Source of the DNA: Ferruginibacter sp.
GTDB lineage: Bacteria; Bacteroidota; Bacteroidia; Chitinophagales; Chitinophagaceae
Length of the DNA: 56,821 nt
Direction of reading: 5' to 3'
NCBI RefSeq assembly: GCF_014377975.1
Contig: NZ_JACMOO010000174.1
Coordinates: 1-56,821, forward strand
Shown: positions 1-7,631 of the stretch, one piece after another
Numbering within the stretch: position 1 is the stretch's first letter
Layout of the letters: each line of letters starts with the position of its first letter
The notes under the pieces: model-generated
What the model saw: the letters and a program-made list of their open reading frames with translations, nothing else
Databases searched by the model: none
Told to the model about the DNA's origin: nothing
Program-made: the position numbers and the translations under genes

Positions 1-37
1 ATAAAACGGCACAATTATTTACACCTTTATAAAAAAA

Positions 38-442
38 TTGAAGCAACTTTTACTTTTGACTTTTATTATCGGAAGCAACTTTGCCAAAGCGCAGAAAGTT
101 GACAGCATATTTGTAAACCTTTACACCGATAGTCTAAAAAAAGGAACTTACAATTATATCAATATTGACGGACATTTAACAAATGGAAGATGGCTTCCCC
201 TGGATAGCAGCGACCTTATTTTTACTGCATCTGCAGGCCAGTTTAAAGGAAATAATTTATGGATTGACAAAGATTTTAAACAAGAAAAAGTATCTATTAA
301 AGTTGTATTGAAAAGCAATCCGTGGCAATACAAAGAATTTGATATTTACATCAAACAAAAGCCCGATAACGAACAGTTAAAAACTACAGAACAAATTTTA
401 AATGAGATGAAACAGTCCCGTAAAAAAAATAGCAGGGCATAA
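38..442 (+). CDS. Small secreted protein of unknown function
   Basis: 134 residues. The start is TTG: an in-frame stop lies a few codons upstream and no ATG precedes the signal peptide. Residues 1-19 (MKQLLLLTFIIGSNFAKAQ) form a typical Bacteroidota signal peptide ending in KAQ, so the mature protein of about 115 residues is probably periplasmic or outer-membrane-associated. The mature part alternates polar and aromatic residues, suggesting beta structure (about residues 20-105). It ends in a charged, Lys/Arg-rich helix (about 108-134). I do not recognise a family. It is followed by a strong hairpin terminator shared with the convergent aldolase gene. That it is a real gene is supported by the signal peptide and the terminator; function is unknown. 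Confidence 0.6.
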   Translation: MKQLLLLTFIIGSNFAKAQKVDSIFVNLYTDSLKKGTYNYINIDGHLTNGRWLPLDSSDLIFTASAGQFKGNNLWIDKDFKQEKVSIKVVLKSNPWQYKEFDIYIKQKPDNEQLKTTEQILNEMKQSRKKNSRA

Positions 443-461
443 TTTTTCAGCAATAGTATAA

Positions 462-512
462 ATAAAAAATCCCGGTTAATTGAAAGTACAATTAACCGGG
501 ATTTATTTTTTC
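462..512. terminator. Bidirectional intrinsic terminator
   Basis: A perfect 15-bp stem (positions 467-481 pairing with 490-504) closes an 8-nt loop. An A-run lies on the left and a T-run on the right, so it can stop transcription from both convergent genes (38..442 and the aldolase at 536). Confidence 0.85.
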
Positions 513-535
513 TGCCTTTGATAAAGCAAAAAATA

Positions 536-1189
536 TTACGCAAACTTCTTGGCGTCTTCTAAAAATTTAGCAAGTCCGATATCTGTTAAGGGATGTTTTA
601 ATAATCCAAGAATTGAGTCAAGCGGACAGGTACAAACATCTGCCCCAGCTTCAGCACACTTTATGATATGATTTGGGTAACGGATAGATGCCGCAAGGAT
701 TTCTGTTTTGTATCCCTGTATGGTAAATATCTGGCGCAACTGGTGAATCAGTTCCATGCCATCCCAACCGCTGTCATCTATCCTGCCGATAAATGGTGAA
801 ACATAAGCGGCACCTGCTTTTGCAGCCAATAACGCCTGGCCTGCAGAAAATATCAGGGTACAGTTTGTGCGGATGCCGTTATCGGTAAACCACTTAATTG
901 CCTTTACGCCTTCTTTTATCATGGGTACCTTAACAACAATATTTGGATGTATAGCAGCTAGTTTTTTTCCTTCCGCAACAATGCCATCAAAATCTGTCGA
1001 AACTACCTCTGCACTGATATCTCCATCCACCATTTCGCAGATAGTTTTATAATGATTGGTAACAGCTTCAATTCCCTTAATGCCTTCCTTAGCCATTAAT
1101 GTTGGGTTGGTTGTTACGCCATCTAAAATTCCAAGATCATTGGCTTCTTTAATTTGTGCCAGGTTGGCTGTGTCTATAAAAAATTTCAT
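536..1189 (-). CDS. Transaldolase / fructose-6-phosphate aldolase family (TalC type)
   Basis: 217 residues, the full length of the short TalC/FSA subfamily, with the typical N-terminus MKFFIDTANL and the TTNPTL motif. The Schiff-base lysine lies in NIVVKVPM (about residue 86). The later motif SPFIGRIDD carries Phe where true fructose-6-phosphate aldolases have Tyr; in this family Phe is associated with transaldolase activity, so transfer of a dihydroxyacetone unit between sugar phosphates in the non-oxidative pentose phosphate pathway is the better guess. This substrate inference is mine and untested. The protein is cytosolic. A TACTTTTG -7 box lies at 1247..1254 on the minus strand, about 58 bp before the start. 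The gene ends at a shared terminator. Confidence 0.93.
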   Translation of the reverse strand: MKFFIDTANLAQIKEANDLGILDGVTTNPTLMAKEGIKGIEAVTNHYKTICEMVDGDISAEVVSTDFDGIVAEGKKLAAIHPNIVVKVPMIKEGVKAIKWFTDNGIRTNCTLIFSAGQALLAAKAGAAYVSPFIGRIDDSGWDGMELIHQLRQIFTIQGYKTEILAASIRYPNHIIKCAEAGADVCTCPLDSILGLLKHPLTDIGLAKFLEDAKKFA

Positions 1190-1246
1190 ATTTCTATCCC
1201 CAAAAGGAGGATTAGCTTTTTAATTGTGATAAATTTTTATGTAACG

Positions 1247-1254
1247 CAAAAGTA
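1247..1254 (-). promoter_or_regulatory. Bacteroidota -7 box (TACTTTTG) of the transaldolase gene
   Basis: The minus-strand sequence TACTTTTG fits the TAnnTTTG consensus and lies about 58 bp upstream of the start codon. No convincing -33 TTG element was seen, so this is a motif match only. Confidence 0.45.
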
Positions 1255-1345
1255 AAATAATTGATACACTAAACTTTAAAATATTTGCGTTATTGAAAGA
1301 TGGGTAAAATTTGTGGCAGCCCTGAAAAATAAAGGGCATAAAAAT

Positions 1346-1439
1346 GGCAAGTTACTTACATCGCACCGCTCAACCATTTACCCTTGCTACCTTCCGGTCC
1401 TGGGGGAGTTCAACAGGAGCTGGCCGTATAAGACTTGCC
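1346..1439 (-). ncRNA. ffs: Signal recognition particle RNA (small, 4.5S-type)
   Basis: Read on the minus strand, about 94 nt begin with GGCAAGT and end with ACTTGCC, which pair to close the hairpin. The apical part contains CAGGACCGGAAGGTAGCAAG, the universally conserved SRP domain IV core (compare CAGGTCCGGAAGGAAGCAGC in E. coli) with its GGAA-type tetraloop and asymmetric loop. The RNA binds Ffh and targets nascent membrane proteins to FtsY. A perfect -7 box (TATATTTG) sits at 1444..1451, so transcription should begin at or next to the first G. A 71-codon open frame on the opposite strand here is coincidental. Confidence 0.93.
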
Positions 1440-1443
1440 GTTG

Positions 1444-1451
1444 CAAATATA
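1444..1451 (-). promoter_or_regulatory. -7 promoter box (TATATTTG) of the SRP RNA gene
   Basis: TATATTTG on the minus strand matches the Bacteroidota TAnnTTTG consensus and ends 4 nt before the first base of the SRP RNA hairpin, the expected spacing for a transcription start there. Confidence 0.7.
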
Positions 1452-1575
1452 GGGCAGAATTGGTTAGAGATAAAATAAGGAGAAAATTAATTTTGTTTTT
1501 CATTCAAACAACAGCTCCGATTGGATAATTTTTCTTTTCTTAAACAGTAATCATTTTGCGTTTAATAAAAGTCAA

Positions 1576-1817
1576 TTAATAACAAAGCATCAAATCTCCT
1601 TTCTTAAATCGAGGATCATATATCCGGGTTATTTGCTTTGCGGAATAAAAGGGACAGCCGATTTTAATTTTATCAGCATCGCCCTCTTCCACGCTGTATT
1701 TTAAGGTAACTTCTGCTTTCTCACTTGTGCCGTTACCGGACAAAAAGTACTTTAAAGTTTTATAATATAACACTTCAAAATTTCCTGTAATTGCACTATT
1801 GAGGCAACCCTCTTAAA
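1576..1817 (-). pseudogene. Possible C-terminal gene remnant of unknown family
   Basis: An open stretch of about 77 codons after an in-frame stop ends in a normal stop codon. It has no ATG; the only candidate start is GTG at 1773. The encoded sequence looks like protein, not noise: alternating beta-type residues (AEVTLKYSVEEGDADKIKIG), a mid-chain Cys and a basic C-terminus (ITRIYDPRFKKGD). No signal peptide or complete domain is present. It could be the 3' end of a deleted gene or a small GTG-started gene. It lies beside an obvious pseudogene, which favours a remnant. Family not recognised. Confidence 0.3.
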
Positions 1818-1947
1818 ACAACTCATTGAAGTAAAGCGCACAGAAGCCATATTAATAAAAAAACATCCTTATTTTTAAAATTCTAATATTTTTTATTCGC
1901 TTCTGCCCATTGCAAAACAACTTTTTACTCACATAAAAAATTTAAGA

Positions 1948-2544
1948 ATGAAAAGATTATTGGTTTTTTATTACCTGCTATTTTTATCGGTACCAGGTTT
2001 TGCTCAAAGTTTTAAATCCATTTTTAATGGCAAAGATTTAACCGGGTGGAAAAATAACGGTACTGAAAAATGGTATGTTGATAAAAAAGAACTGGTTTGT
2101 GAAAGCGGCCCCGATAAACAGTATGGCTATCTTTCCACCACAAAAAACTATAAAAATTTCGAGCTTACTTTGCAATTTAAACAGGAAGCCAATGGCAACA
2201 GCGGCGTGTTTATCCGCTCCTCTATTGAAGGCACTAAAATAAGTGGCTGGCAGATAGAAGTAGCACCGGAAAATTTACATACCGGTGGTATCTACGAATC
2301 TTACGGCCGGGGCTGGCTGAAACAACCAAAACCTAAGGATGAAAAATGGTTAAAAATGGGCAAATGGAATAAGATGAAGATTCTGGTAAATGGCGACGAA
2401 ATTACCAGTTGGCTTAATGGGCATCAGATGGTGTTTATTAAAGATGAAAAGATTGGTAAAGGAGAAGGCTTCATAGCTTTGCAAATACATGATGGCGGCG
2501 GAATAAAAGTAAGATGGAAAAACATCCGCATCAAGGAATTGTAG
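1948..2544 (+). CDS. Secreted DUF1080 (3-keto-disaccharide hydrolase family) protein
   Basis: 198 residues. A signal peptide covers residues 1-20 (ends in PGFAQ). The rest is one concanavalin-like DUF1080 domain with the family hallmarks SIFNGKDLTGWK (about 24-35), NSGVFIRS (about 84-91), the GWQIEV strand and C-terminal KVRWKNIRIKEL. Family members act in the periplasm on 3-keto-glycosides or related plant polysaccharide breakdown products, usually with Gfo/Idh/MocA oxidoreductases that make the 3-keto sugar. Just downstream lies the wreck of such an oxidoreductase (2634-3180), so this gene may be the surviving half of a dismantled pathway. The exact substrate cannot be read from the sequence. 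Confidence 0.9.
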   Translation: MKRLLVFYYLLFLSVPGFAQSFKSIFNGKDLTGWKNNGTEKWYVDKKELVCESGPDKQYGYLSTTKNYKNFELTLQFKQEANGNSGVFIRSSIEGTKISGWQIEVAPENLHTGGIYESYGRGWLKQPKPKDEKWLKMGKWNKMKILVNGDEITSWLNGHQMVFIKDEKIGKGEGFIALQIHDGGGIKVRWKNIRIKEL

Positions 2545-2633
2545 TACCAAAATACATTTTCTTTAAATAGATTTTTTATTCACTGATCAGAAAAATAATT
2601 ATGTTTTTAACTAATCAATAAAATATAATTTTT

Positions 2634-3180
2634 ATGCATAAAAAATATCTCCCCATCATCCAGAAGAAATTTTATTAAAAAAATGGCTACTGCTTCAGCT
2701 TCTGTTGGGGGAGAGAATGCTGCATTTGCCACCGCAACTAAAAATACTTATTTTTAAAAATCTCAGCGTACTCCTTTCGGTACCAACGATACAATAAATA
2801 TTGCGCTTATTGGTGTAGGAGGCATGCACAAACAGGATATGGTTACCGCCTTAAAAACTCCTGACATAAAACTTGTAGTATTTTGCAATCTATACAAATG
2901 CGGTTTAAAAGATGCTGGCAAAATAACGGCGGATACTGTGGCATGCATTTAACCCAAGCAGAGATAAACTAAACCAAGTGAGCAAATGGAATACCAGCAA
3001 GATTATTGTCAATAAAGGATATTTGTAGCATTGGTTGAACGAAGAAAAAATTGTCGCATTTCAGATACGGGATTTAGCATGAATAAAGAATAATAGATAG
3101 GAAAATGGAAAATTACTCCGACGATGGCCTGGTAAAAAGCGACTGATCACTTTACTGGATCATGGTAGTAAAGCTTAATT
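2634..3180 (+). pseudogene. Decayed Tat-exported Gfo/Idh/MocA oxidoreductase
   Basis: Pieces of one protein appear in shifting frames with several stops. First comes a twin-arginine leader, SSRRNFIKKMATASASVGG, one frame off the likely ATG at 2634. A stop at about 2756 follows. Then comes NDTINIALIGVGGMHKQDM, the classic N-terminal Rossmann fold of this family, followed by ALKTPDIKLVVFCNLYK, the beta2 acidic region where Asn stands in place of the usual Asp. That frame stops at about 2951. Fragments up to about 3180 (for example IGKWKITPTMAW between stops) may be further debris. An intact family member is about 1.3 kb, so internal sequence has also been lost. It follows a DUF1080 gene, the usual neighbour. 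Confidence 0.75.
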
Positions 3181-3418
3181 TAAAATAGTATAATTAAGGT
3201 GTTATAGTTTTAGCAAAGGAAAAATATTATGGCTACAGATTTTATTTGCAGACTTTTACTTAATTATTTTTTTTTAATATTTTAAAAAAACAGTCGGTAT
3301 TCAAACTATAAAAAAATTATCTTTGTAAAAATAATTGGTTAGATTATTGCCTTCCAATTGTGGTTTACAAATGAGTGAAAGATCAGAGTGAATTATTGCA
3401 ATTTAAAAATTAATCACA

Positions 3419-3829
3419 TTGACATACATATATATATATTTAGCACTGGCTTTTATAACAGGTTTTGTTATTGCCTGGATATTACGCACCCTCTCTATAG
3501 CCAAAACTAATAAAGCACTTAAAAGCACACAAGGCTACCTTGAAAGTGCCTTGCTTAAAAAAGAAACCTTACAAAAAGAAAATATACAGGTACACCAGTT
3601 AAAACAGGTAGTTGAAATGGATTGCCACAAAAGACTGGAGCAAGCCAACCATCTAAACAATGTACTCGACAGTGATATTTTATTACTTCAAAAAAGCAAT
3701 GAAGAAACCGAAGCATTATTGCAAGAGGGCCAGCCAGCATTGCATGCATTAAAACTGCAATTACTGGATGCGCAAAATACGATTGCCCGTTACAAAGCGC
3801 AGCAGCACCAGACAGTAAAAAAAGTCTGA
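3419..3829 (+). CDS. Membrane-anchored coiled-coil protein of unknown function
   Basis: 136 residues from a TTG start; no ATG is available before the hydrophobic segment. One membrane helix covers residues 2-22 (TYIYIYLALAFITGFVIAW). It is followed by IL-R and a long, Gln/Lys/Glu-rich region (about 30-130) predicted as coiled coil, for example the stretches around LLKKETLQKENIQ and LLDAQNTIARYKAQ. The layout is a single anchor with a cytoplasmic or periplasmic rod. No family was recognised. Flanks are gene-poor on both sides. The regular heptad-like sequence supports a real protein; the start is uncertain. Confidence 0.55.
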   Translation: MTYIYIYLALAFITGFVIAWILRTLSIAKTNKALKSTQGYLESALLKKETLQKENIQVHQLKQVVEMDCHKRLEQANHLNNVLDSDILLLQKSNEETEALLQEGQPALHALKLQLLDAQNTIARYKAQQHQTVKKV

Positions 3830-4148
3830 TACTCCCCACCTTCTATCACCATGGAAAATACTATTTAAATTATATTTCAGGCGAAAAATATTCTCAATAT
3901 TATACTGATATTGTAGATACAATCAGCTTAAAAAAGCCTGCATAACAGAATACATGCTCGCAAGCAACACTACACATTTCCAGCAATAAGTTTTTTTCAT
4001 TTTTATTTATTTAATTGGTAAAATTAAATAACTATTTGCTTGTTTGCTGTTAATAATTGTGTAAGGAGGTGTAAATATTATACTGATAGTTTTACTGGCT
4101 GCACGGGGCATACTATTTGCATATTTGCAATTTATAAAAATAAACTTT
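3830..4148. other. Gene-free spacer
   Basis: About 320 bp of AT-rich sequence between two small genes. I see no open frame with protein-like content, no terminator hairpin and no clear promoter box. Confidence 0.5.
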
Positions 4149-4610
4149 ATGAAAAAAAAATGGATACTCAGCATAGTTGCCGGGGTACTGCTAAGTATAA
4201 ACCTGAATGCACAGGCTGTTTCAAAGGATTCTATTAATATATTGAAACAACAAAAAGAAGCGCTTAAAATCGGTAAAAAATTAAATGAGCGAAAATTAGA
4301 CCTGGCAAAATTAGAAAACAGTGTGGAAAAGAAAACCCTTGAGGTGCAAAATACTGCACAGCAGGCACAGATATCTGCTGATAATAATGATAGGGCAGCA
4401 AGTATTTTGAGTAACAATGCACTTGATGAAAAATTAGCGGCAAAAGCAAAAAATAAGGCAGGTGACGCAAAAAAGAACGCAAAGAAAGCCGCAAAAGCGG
4501 CCAAGAAATTATCTGCTACGGAGAAAAATATAGAAGATTTAAAAATGAAAATTTCCGAAGATGAGGCTAAATTAGCCAAATTACCTTCCGTACCCATGCC
4601 AGGCAATTAA
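4149..4610 (+). CDS. Secreted Lys/Ala-rich coiled-coil protein
   Basis: 153 residues from ATG at 4149. A TTG eight codons earlier keeps the frame open, but the ATG gives a clean signal peptide (residues 1-22, ending in LNAQA). The mature protein is almost entirely helical: heptad-rich Lys/Leu/Glu segments (about 28-70), an Asn/Asp-rich hinge (about 78-95), a Lys/Ala block (about 100-125, KAKNKAGDAKKNAKKAAKAA) and a final helix ending in a Pro-rich tail. This is typical of periplasmic or lipoprotein-like rods. Family not recognised. The adjacent intergenic regions carry no regulatory signals I can name. Confidence 0.6.
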   Translation: MKKKWILSIVAGVLLSINLNAQAVSKDSINILKQQKEALKIGKKLNERKLDLAKLENSVEKKTLEVQNTAQQAQISADNNDRAASILSNNALDEKLAAKAKNKAGDAKKNAKKAAKAAKKLSATEKNIEDLKMKISEDEAKLAKLPSVPMPGN

Positions 4611-4878
4611 ATTATTTTGTGAAAAAAATATTGAATTAACGAGAATATAAAGTTTTAGTATCATTTCTATTTTCGATAATACTGCAAGGCATACTTTTTT
4701 TGGAGAAGACGGTGTCGTTATAAATTGACTTCCCTGCTGATTTAATATAGGTGGTAATAATACGACAAGGAAATTTACAAAACATGTAAGCTATAATTCA
4801 ATTGCAGGACAAATAAAACATCTCATCAAAAAAATATTTTTATAAAATTTACTGCTTATCTTAAATTAATAATTATTT

Positions 4879-5895
4879 ATGAAAGCAGTTGTATTGATTA
4901 AAAATGGTGCTGCCCTCAACGCATTTGAAATAAGGGAAGTATCAAAACCGGTGGTTGGCAAAGGCCAGGTACTTATAAAAGTAGCGGCCTTTGGATTAAA
5001 CTTTGCAGATGTAATGGCCCGCAGGGGGATGTATAAAGAAGCTCCGCCTTTACCCGCCATTCTGGGTTATGATGTGGCAGGTACCATTGAAGAAATTGGG
5101 GAAGGTGTTGTGCATATTAAAAGAGGTGATCGTATAACAGCAATGACCCGTTTTGGTGGCTATGCACAATATGCTGTAACCAATGCCAGTGCTGTAGCGG
5201 TAATTCCGGATGAATTGGATGCTGCCACTGCTACAGCCTTAACTACACAGTATTGTACCGCGTTGTATGCAGCAGCAGAAATGGTGAATTTACACAGCGG
5301 CAACAGGGTTTTAATACAATCTGGTGCAGGTGGTGTAGGTACGGCCTTGATACAATATGCAACACATATGCAATGCGAGATATTTTCGACTGCAGGCAGC
5401 GAAAACAAATTAAGTTATTTAAAAGAATTGGGCGTACAGTATGCCATTAATTATAATAAAGATGATTTTGAAAAGGTAATAAAAGATGGTACTCAACAAA
5501 AAGGCGTGGATGTAATTTTTGATGCCGTTGGAGGAAAAAGTGTAAAAAAAGGAATGCGCTTGCTGGCACCGGGAGGAAGGCTGGTTTGCTATGGAGCATC
5601 TTCCCTAACGAATAAAAATATTTTTGGTAAAATAGTTTCTGCATTGCAATTTGGATTTTATCATCCTGCCATGTTAATGATGCCTTCTAAATCTATTATT
5701 GGTATTAACATGCTGCAGATTGCAGATCACCAGCCGCAGGTAATTCAACGTTGTCTGCAGCAGGTGATGGAACTTTACAGCGCCGGTGTGTTTAGGCCTT
5801 CCATCGCCAAAATATTTCCTGCAACAGCTACTGGTGAAGCCCATGATTATCTTGAAAACAGAAAAAGTACCGGTAAGATTGTAGTGGAATGGTAG
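4879..5895 (+). CDS. MDR-family quinone oxidoreductase (VAT-1/Qor-like)
   Basis: 338 residues, the normal length. An N-terminal GroES-like domain (about 1-125) contains GLNFADVMARRGMY and LGYDVAGTIEEIGEGV. A Rossmann NADPH-binding domain follows, with the nucleotide motif SGAGGVGTALIQYA (about residues 150-163). The catalytic-zinc Cys/His ligands of alcohol dehydrogenases are missing, as expected for the zinc-free quinone reductase/VAT-1 branch, which reduces quinones or conjugated carbonyls with NADPH in the cytosol. The gene stands alone; the 268 bp upstream show nothing I can assign. Substrate is not predictable from the sequence. Confidence 0.88.
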   Translation: MKAVVLIKNGAALNAFEIREVSKPVVGKGQVLIKVAAFGLNFADVMARRGMYKEAPPLPAILGYDVAGTIEEIGEGVVHIKRGDRITAMTRFGGYAQYAVTNASAVAVIPDELDAATATALTTQYCTALYAAAEMVNLHSGNRVLIQSGAGGVGTALIQYATHMQCEIFSTAGSENKLSYLKELGVQYAINYNKDDFEKVIKDGTQQKGVDVIFDAVGGKSVKKGMRLLAPGGRLVCYGASSLTNKNIFGKIVSALQFGFYHPAMLMMPSKSIIGINMLQIADHQPQVIQRCLQQVMELYSAGVFRPSIAKIFPATATGEAHDYLENRKSTGKIVVEW

Positions 5896-5939
5896 CAATT
5901 AAAGGAGGGTTCATCAGGAGTAATAAATCAATTGGAAAA

Positions 5940-6194
5940 CATGCATAGCAAATAATTTTTATTAAATGGGTTTGGCAGTTTGCTATTTTTAGTTGTAGCA
6001 GTTAAGCCTCTGAAGCAGACATTAAAAGAAAAATTGTATTAGAATACTCTTGTCCGGAAACCGCTGAGGTTAACAGAATGATCATCAACAGCGTGAAAGA
6101 AAGTACTGTATTCGGAGCGGTTGCCTGGAAAGTTGTCTGCAACGATTACGGCAGTTTTCATCCTTCTGACTTTATAGAAAAATTTGAGTACTAA
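5940..6194 (+). pseudogene. Possible frameshifted small secreted protein remnant
   Basis: A hydrophobic leader-like stretch (GFGSLLFLVVAV, one frame, before about 6003) is followed, in a second frame opened just after a stop at 6003-6005, by about 62 protein-like codons (for example KIVLEYSCPETAEVNR and VCNDYGSFHPSDFIEKFEY) ending in a normal TAA at 6192. A single frameshift near 6003 would join a signal peptide to a mature domain. No start codon is obvious for the leader. It could also be chance. Family unknown. Confidence 0.3.
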
Positions 6195-6244
6195 AAAATT
6201 ATTCTAATAAATGGCGATGAAGGGTGGAAATAATTTTCATTTTT

Positions 6245-6673
6245 TTATTTAATCAGTAATTTATAAAACCGTTCAATTTCAGCGGTTTCAGCTACTGAAA
6301 GCATTTCGTTGTTATCAAATTTAGTTTTAAGAAACAACACCATTTTATGCCCGGGATATTTCGCCAGAATTTCGTTGATATATTCGCCCGATTTTTCATT
6401 CTTTGTAAAAACCGGTGCAGCAACAGGTAATGGAGATTTATAACGGGTTGGTTTTTTAAGTATAACCGCTTCCAGTGTAGCTAATTTACCCGCAGGCATA
6501 CCCGAAACTTTAGAGGCTTTGACATGCAGATCCTGTAATTGCTTTTTACTAAGGCCACCTCTTTCCTGATATTGAAATAACAAACTTTTTATAAAATCAG
6601 ATGCAGGGTAGGCTAACATTGTTAACTGCAAAATATCATTGATAATATCTACACCCGGATTTTTTCTTATCAT
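6245..6673 (-). CDS. Conserved-looking cytosolic protein of unknown function
   Basis: 142 residues without signal peptide or membrane helix. The N-terminal half is helical (about 1-60, with ILQLTMLAYPASDFIKSLLFQY and a GGLSKKQLQDL turn-helix). A Lys/Pro-rich linker follows (about 72-88, RYKSPLPVAAPVF). The C-terminal part reads as a helix-loop-helix (YINEILAKYPGHKMVLFLKTKF, ending in IERFYKLLIK). The sequence is plainly protein-like with balanced composition, but I do not recognise the family. Upstream on the same strand lies a 38-residue peptide gene separated by a strong terminator, so this gene is probably transcribed on its own. Confidence 0.7.
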   Translation of the reverse strand: MIRKNPGVDIINDILQLTMLAYPASDFIKSLLFQYQERGGLSKKQLQDLHVKASKVSGMPAGKLATLEAVILKKPTRYKSPLPVAAPVFTKNEKSGEYINEILAKYPGHKMVLFLKTKFDNNEMLSVAETAEIERFYKLLIK

Positions 6674-6760
6674 AACAGTTATTTGATCAATGAAAGTAAC
6701 AAAAAAATAGTTTTTTCAACAGTTTTAAAAGAAAGAAAAAATAAAAGGGCTACCTGTATT

Positions 6761-6805
6761 AAAAAAAATGGAGTATCATTTAAACCAGGTTTAAATGATA
6801 CTCCA
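6761..6805 (-). terminator. Intrinsic terminator with an 18-bp perfect palindrome
   Basis: Positions 6769-6786 and 6788-6805 are perfect inverted repeats around a single base. On the minus strand the stem is followed directly by eight Ts (6768-6761). It stops transcription of the 38-residue gene at 6831..6947. Confidence 0.85.
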
Positions 6806-6830
6806 CAAATTACTTGAACTCTCCTTTTCT

Positions 6831-6947
6831 TTATATTTTTTTAGGAGAATGCTTTGCGAGCTTTACCGCGAAGTAAACAAGGGAAGCTACAGAAAGAATG
6901 AGCGTGAAGTTCAACAGCATTGAAGTGTTGATGACATAATTGGTCAT
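6831..6947 (-). CDS. Very small single-pass membrane protein (38 residues)
   Basis: ATG at 6947 opens a 38-codon frame ending in TAA at 6831. The peptide begins MTNYVINTSMLLN, continues with a hydrophobic helix (FTLILSVASLVYFAV, about residues 14-28) and ends in a basic tail KLAKHSPKKI, which fits an N-out/C-in single-pass topology by the positive-inside rule. A very strong terminator follows 26 bp after the stop, and about 220 bp of gene-free sequence lies upstream, so it looks like a self-contained transcription unit. It may be an accessory subunit of a larger membrane complex (inference). No family was recognised. Confidence 0.6.
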   Translation of the reverse strand: MTNYVINTSMLLNFTLILSVASLVYFAVKLAKHSPKKI

Positions 6948-7166
6948 GGGGTAACGGTTTAGGGTTTCAGATGTACAATTAACTGCTAAAAGAAAAGAAT
7001 ATTGCGCAACAGTTCAGAATTTTTATTATTTTTTGATTGTATCATCAACTAATTCACATTTAAATATAAAAATATACTACTTTTACTACTTACGGTTTGT
7101 TGATGAAATTGATACTACAAAAGATAATCCGTATAAGTTTTTTACAATTACAAAAAAAATAACCTG

Positions 7167-7493
7167 ATGAAAATTTTTGTTGCCGGACTGCCATACGATC
7201 TGGATGATGACGAACTAGTAGAAATCTTTGAAAAATTTGGTACTATTATTTCGGCCAAAGTTGCCATGGATAAAGAAACCGGTAAAAGTAAAGGGTTTGG
7301 TTTTATAGAAATGCAAAACGATGCCGAAGCATTGGATGCAATTGAAAGTCTCAATGATATTTCGTTGGGCAAAAAACCACTGGTAGTTAAAAAAGCAGAA
7401 GAAGGTAATTCGAGACCTCCCGGGAGCGGGCCAAATTCAAGGCCTGGTGGTGGCAATAGCAGCGGTGGGTTTAACAGGGATCGCAGGTACTAA
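7167..7493 (+). CDS. RNA-binding protein with one RRM domain
   Basis: 108 residues. One RNA recognition motif spans residues 1-75: RNP2 is KIFVAGLP (2-9) and RNP1 is KGFGFIEM (about 44-51), with the aromatic residues that stack on RNA present. The tail (about 80-108) is Gly/Ser/Asn/Arg-rich (GNSSGGFNRDRRY), a flexible RNA-binding extension. Such short RRM proteins are widespread in Bacteroidota and Cyanobacteria, bind mRNA or small RNA and are often cold- or stress-induced. A hairpin terminator lies at 7528-7570. Single gene, complete. Confidence 0.93.
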   Translation: MKIFVAGLPYDLDDDELVEIFEKFGTIISAKVAMDKETGKSKGFGFIEMQNDAEALDAIESLNDISLGKKPLVVKKAEEGNSRPPGSGPNSRPGGGNSSGGFNRDRRY

Positions 7494-7527
7494 TATTATC
7501 TACCTTTAATTCTCTTTTAAAAATATT

Positions 7528-7570
7528 TGCCTTACAATTTCAGAATATCTGTATTGTGAGGCATTTTTTA
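7528..7570 (+). terminator. Intrinsic terminator of the RRM gene
   Basis: TGCCTTACAAT (7528-7538) pairs with ATTGTGAGGCA (7553-7563) with one wobble pair, followed by TTTTTTA. Confidence 0.8.
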
Positions 7571-7631
7571 TAGAGTCAATTAAAAATAGAGATACCTTTT
7601 TATGTAAGATTACAATTTACTCATCTCCTTT

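Noticed and set aside
1313-1528. 71-codon plus-strand frame
   Set aside because: It lies over the SRP RNA on the opposite strand and has no protein-like pattern.
2763-2948. 61-codon minus-strand frame
   Set aside because: Antisense of the oxidoreductase remnant, whose plus-strand reading has recognisable family motifs.
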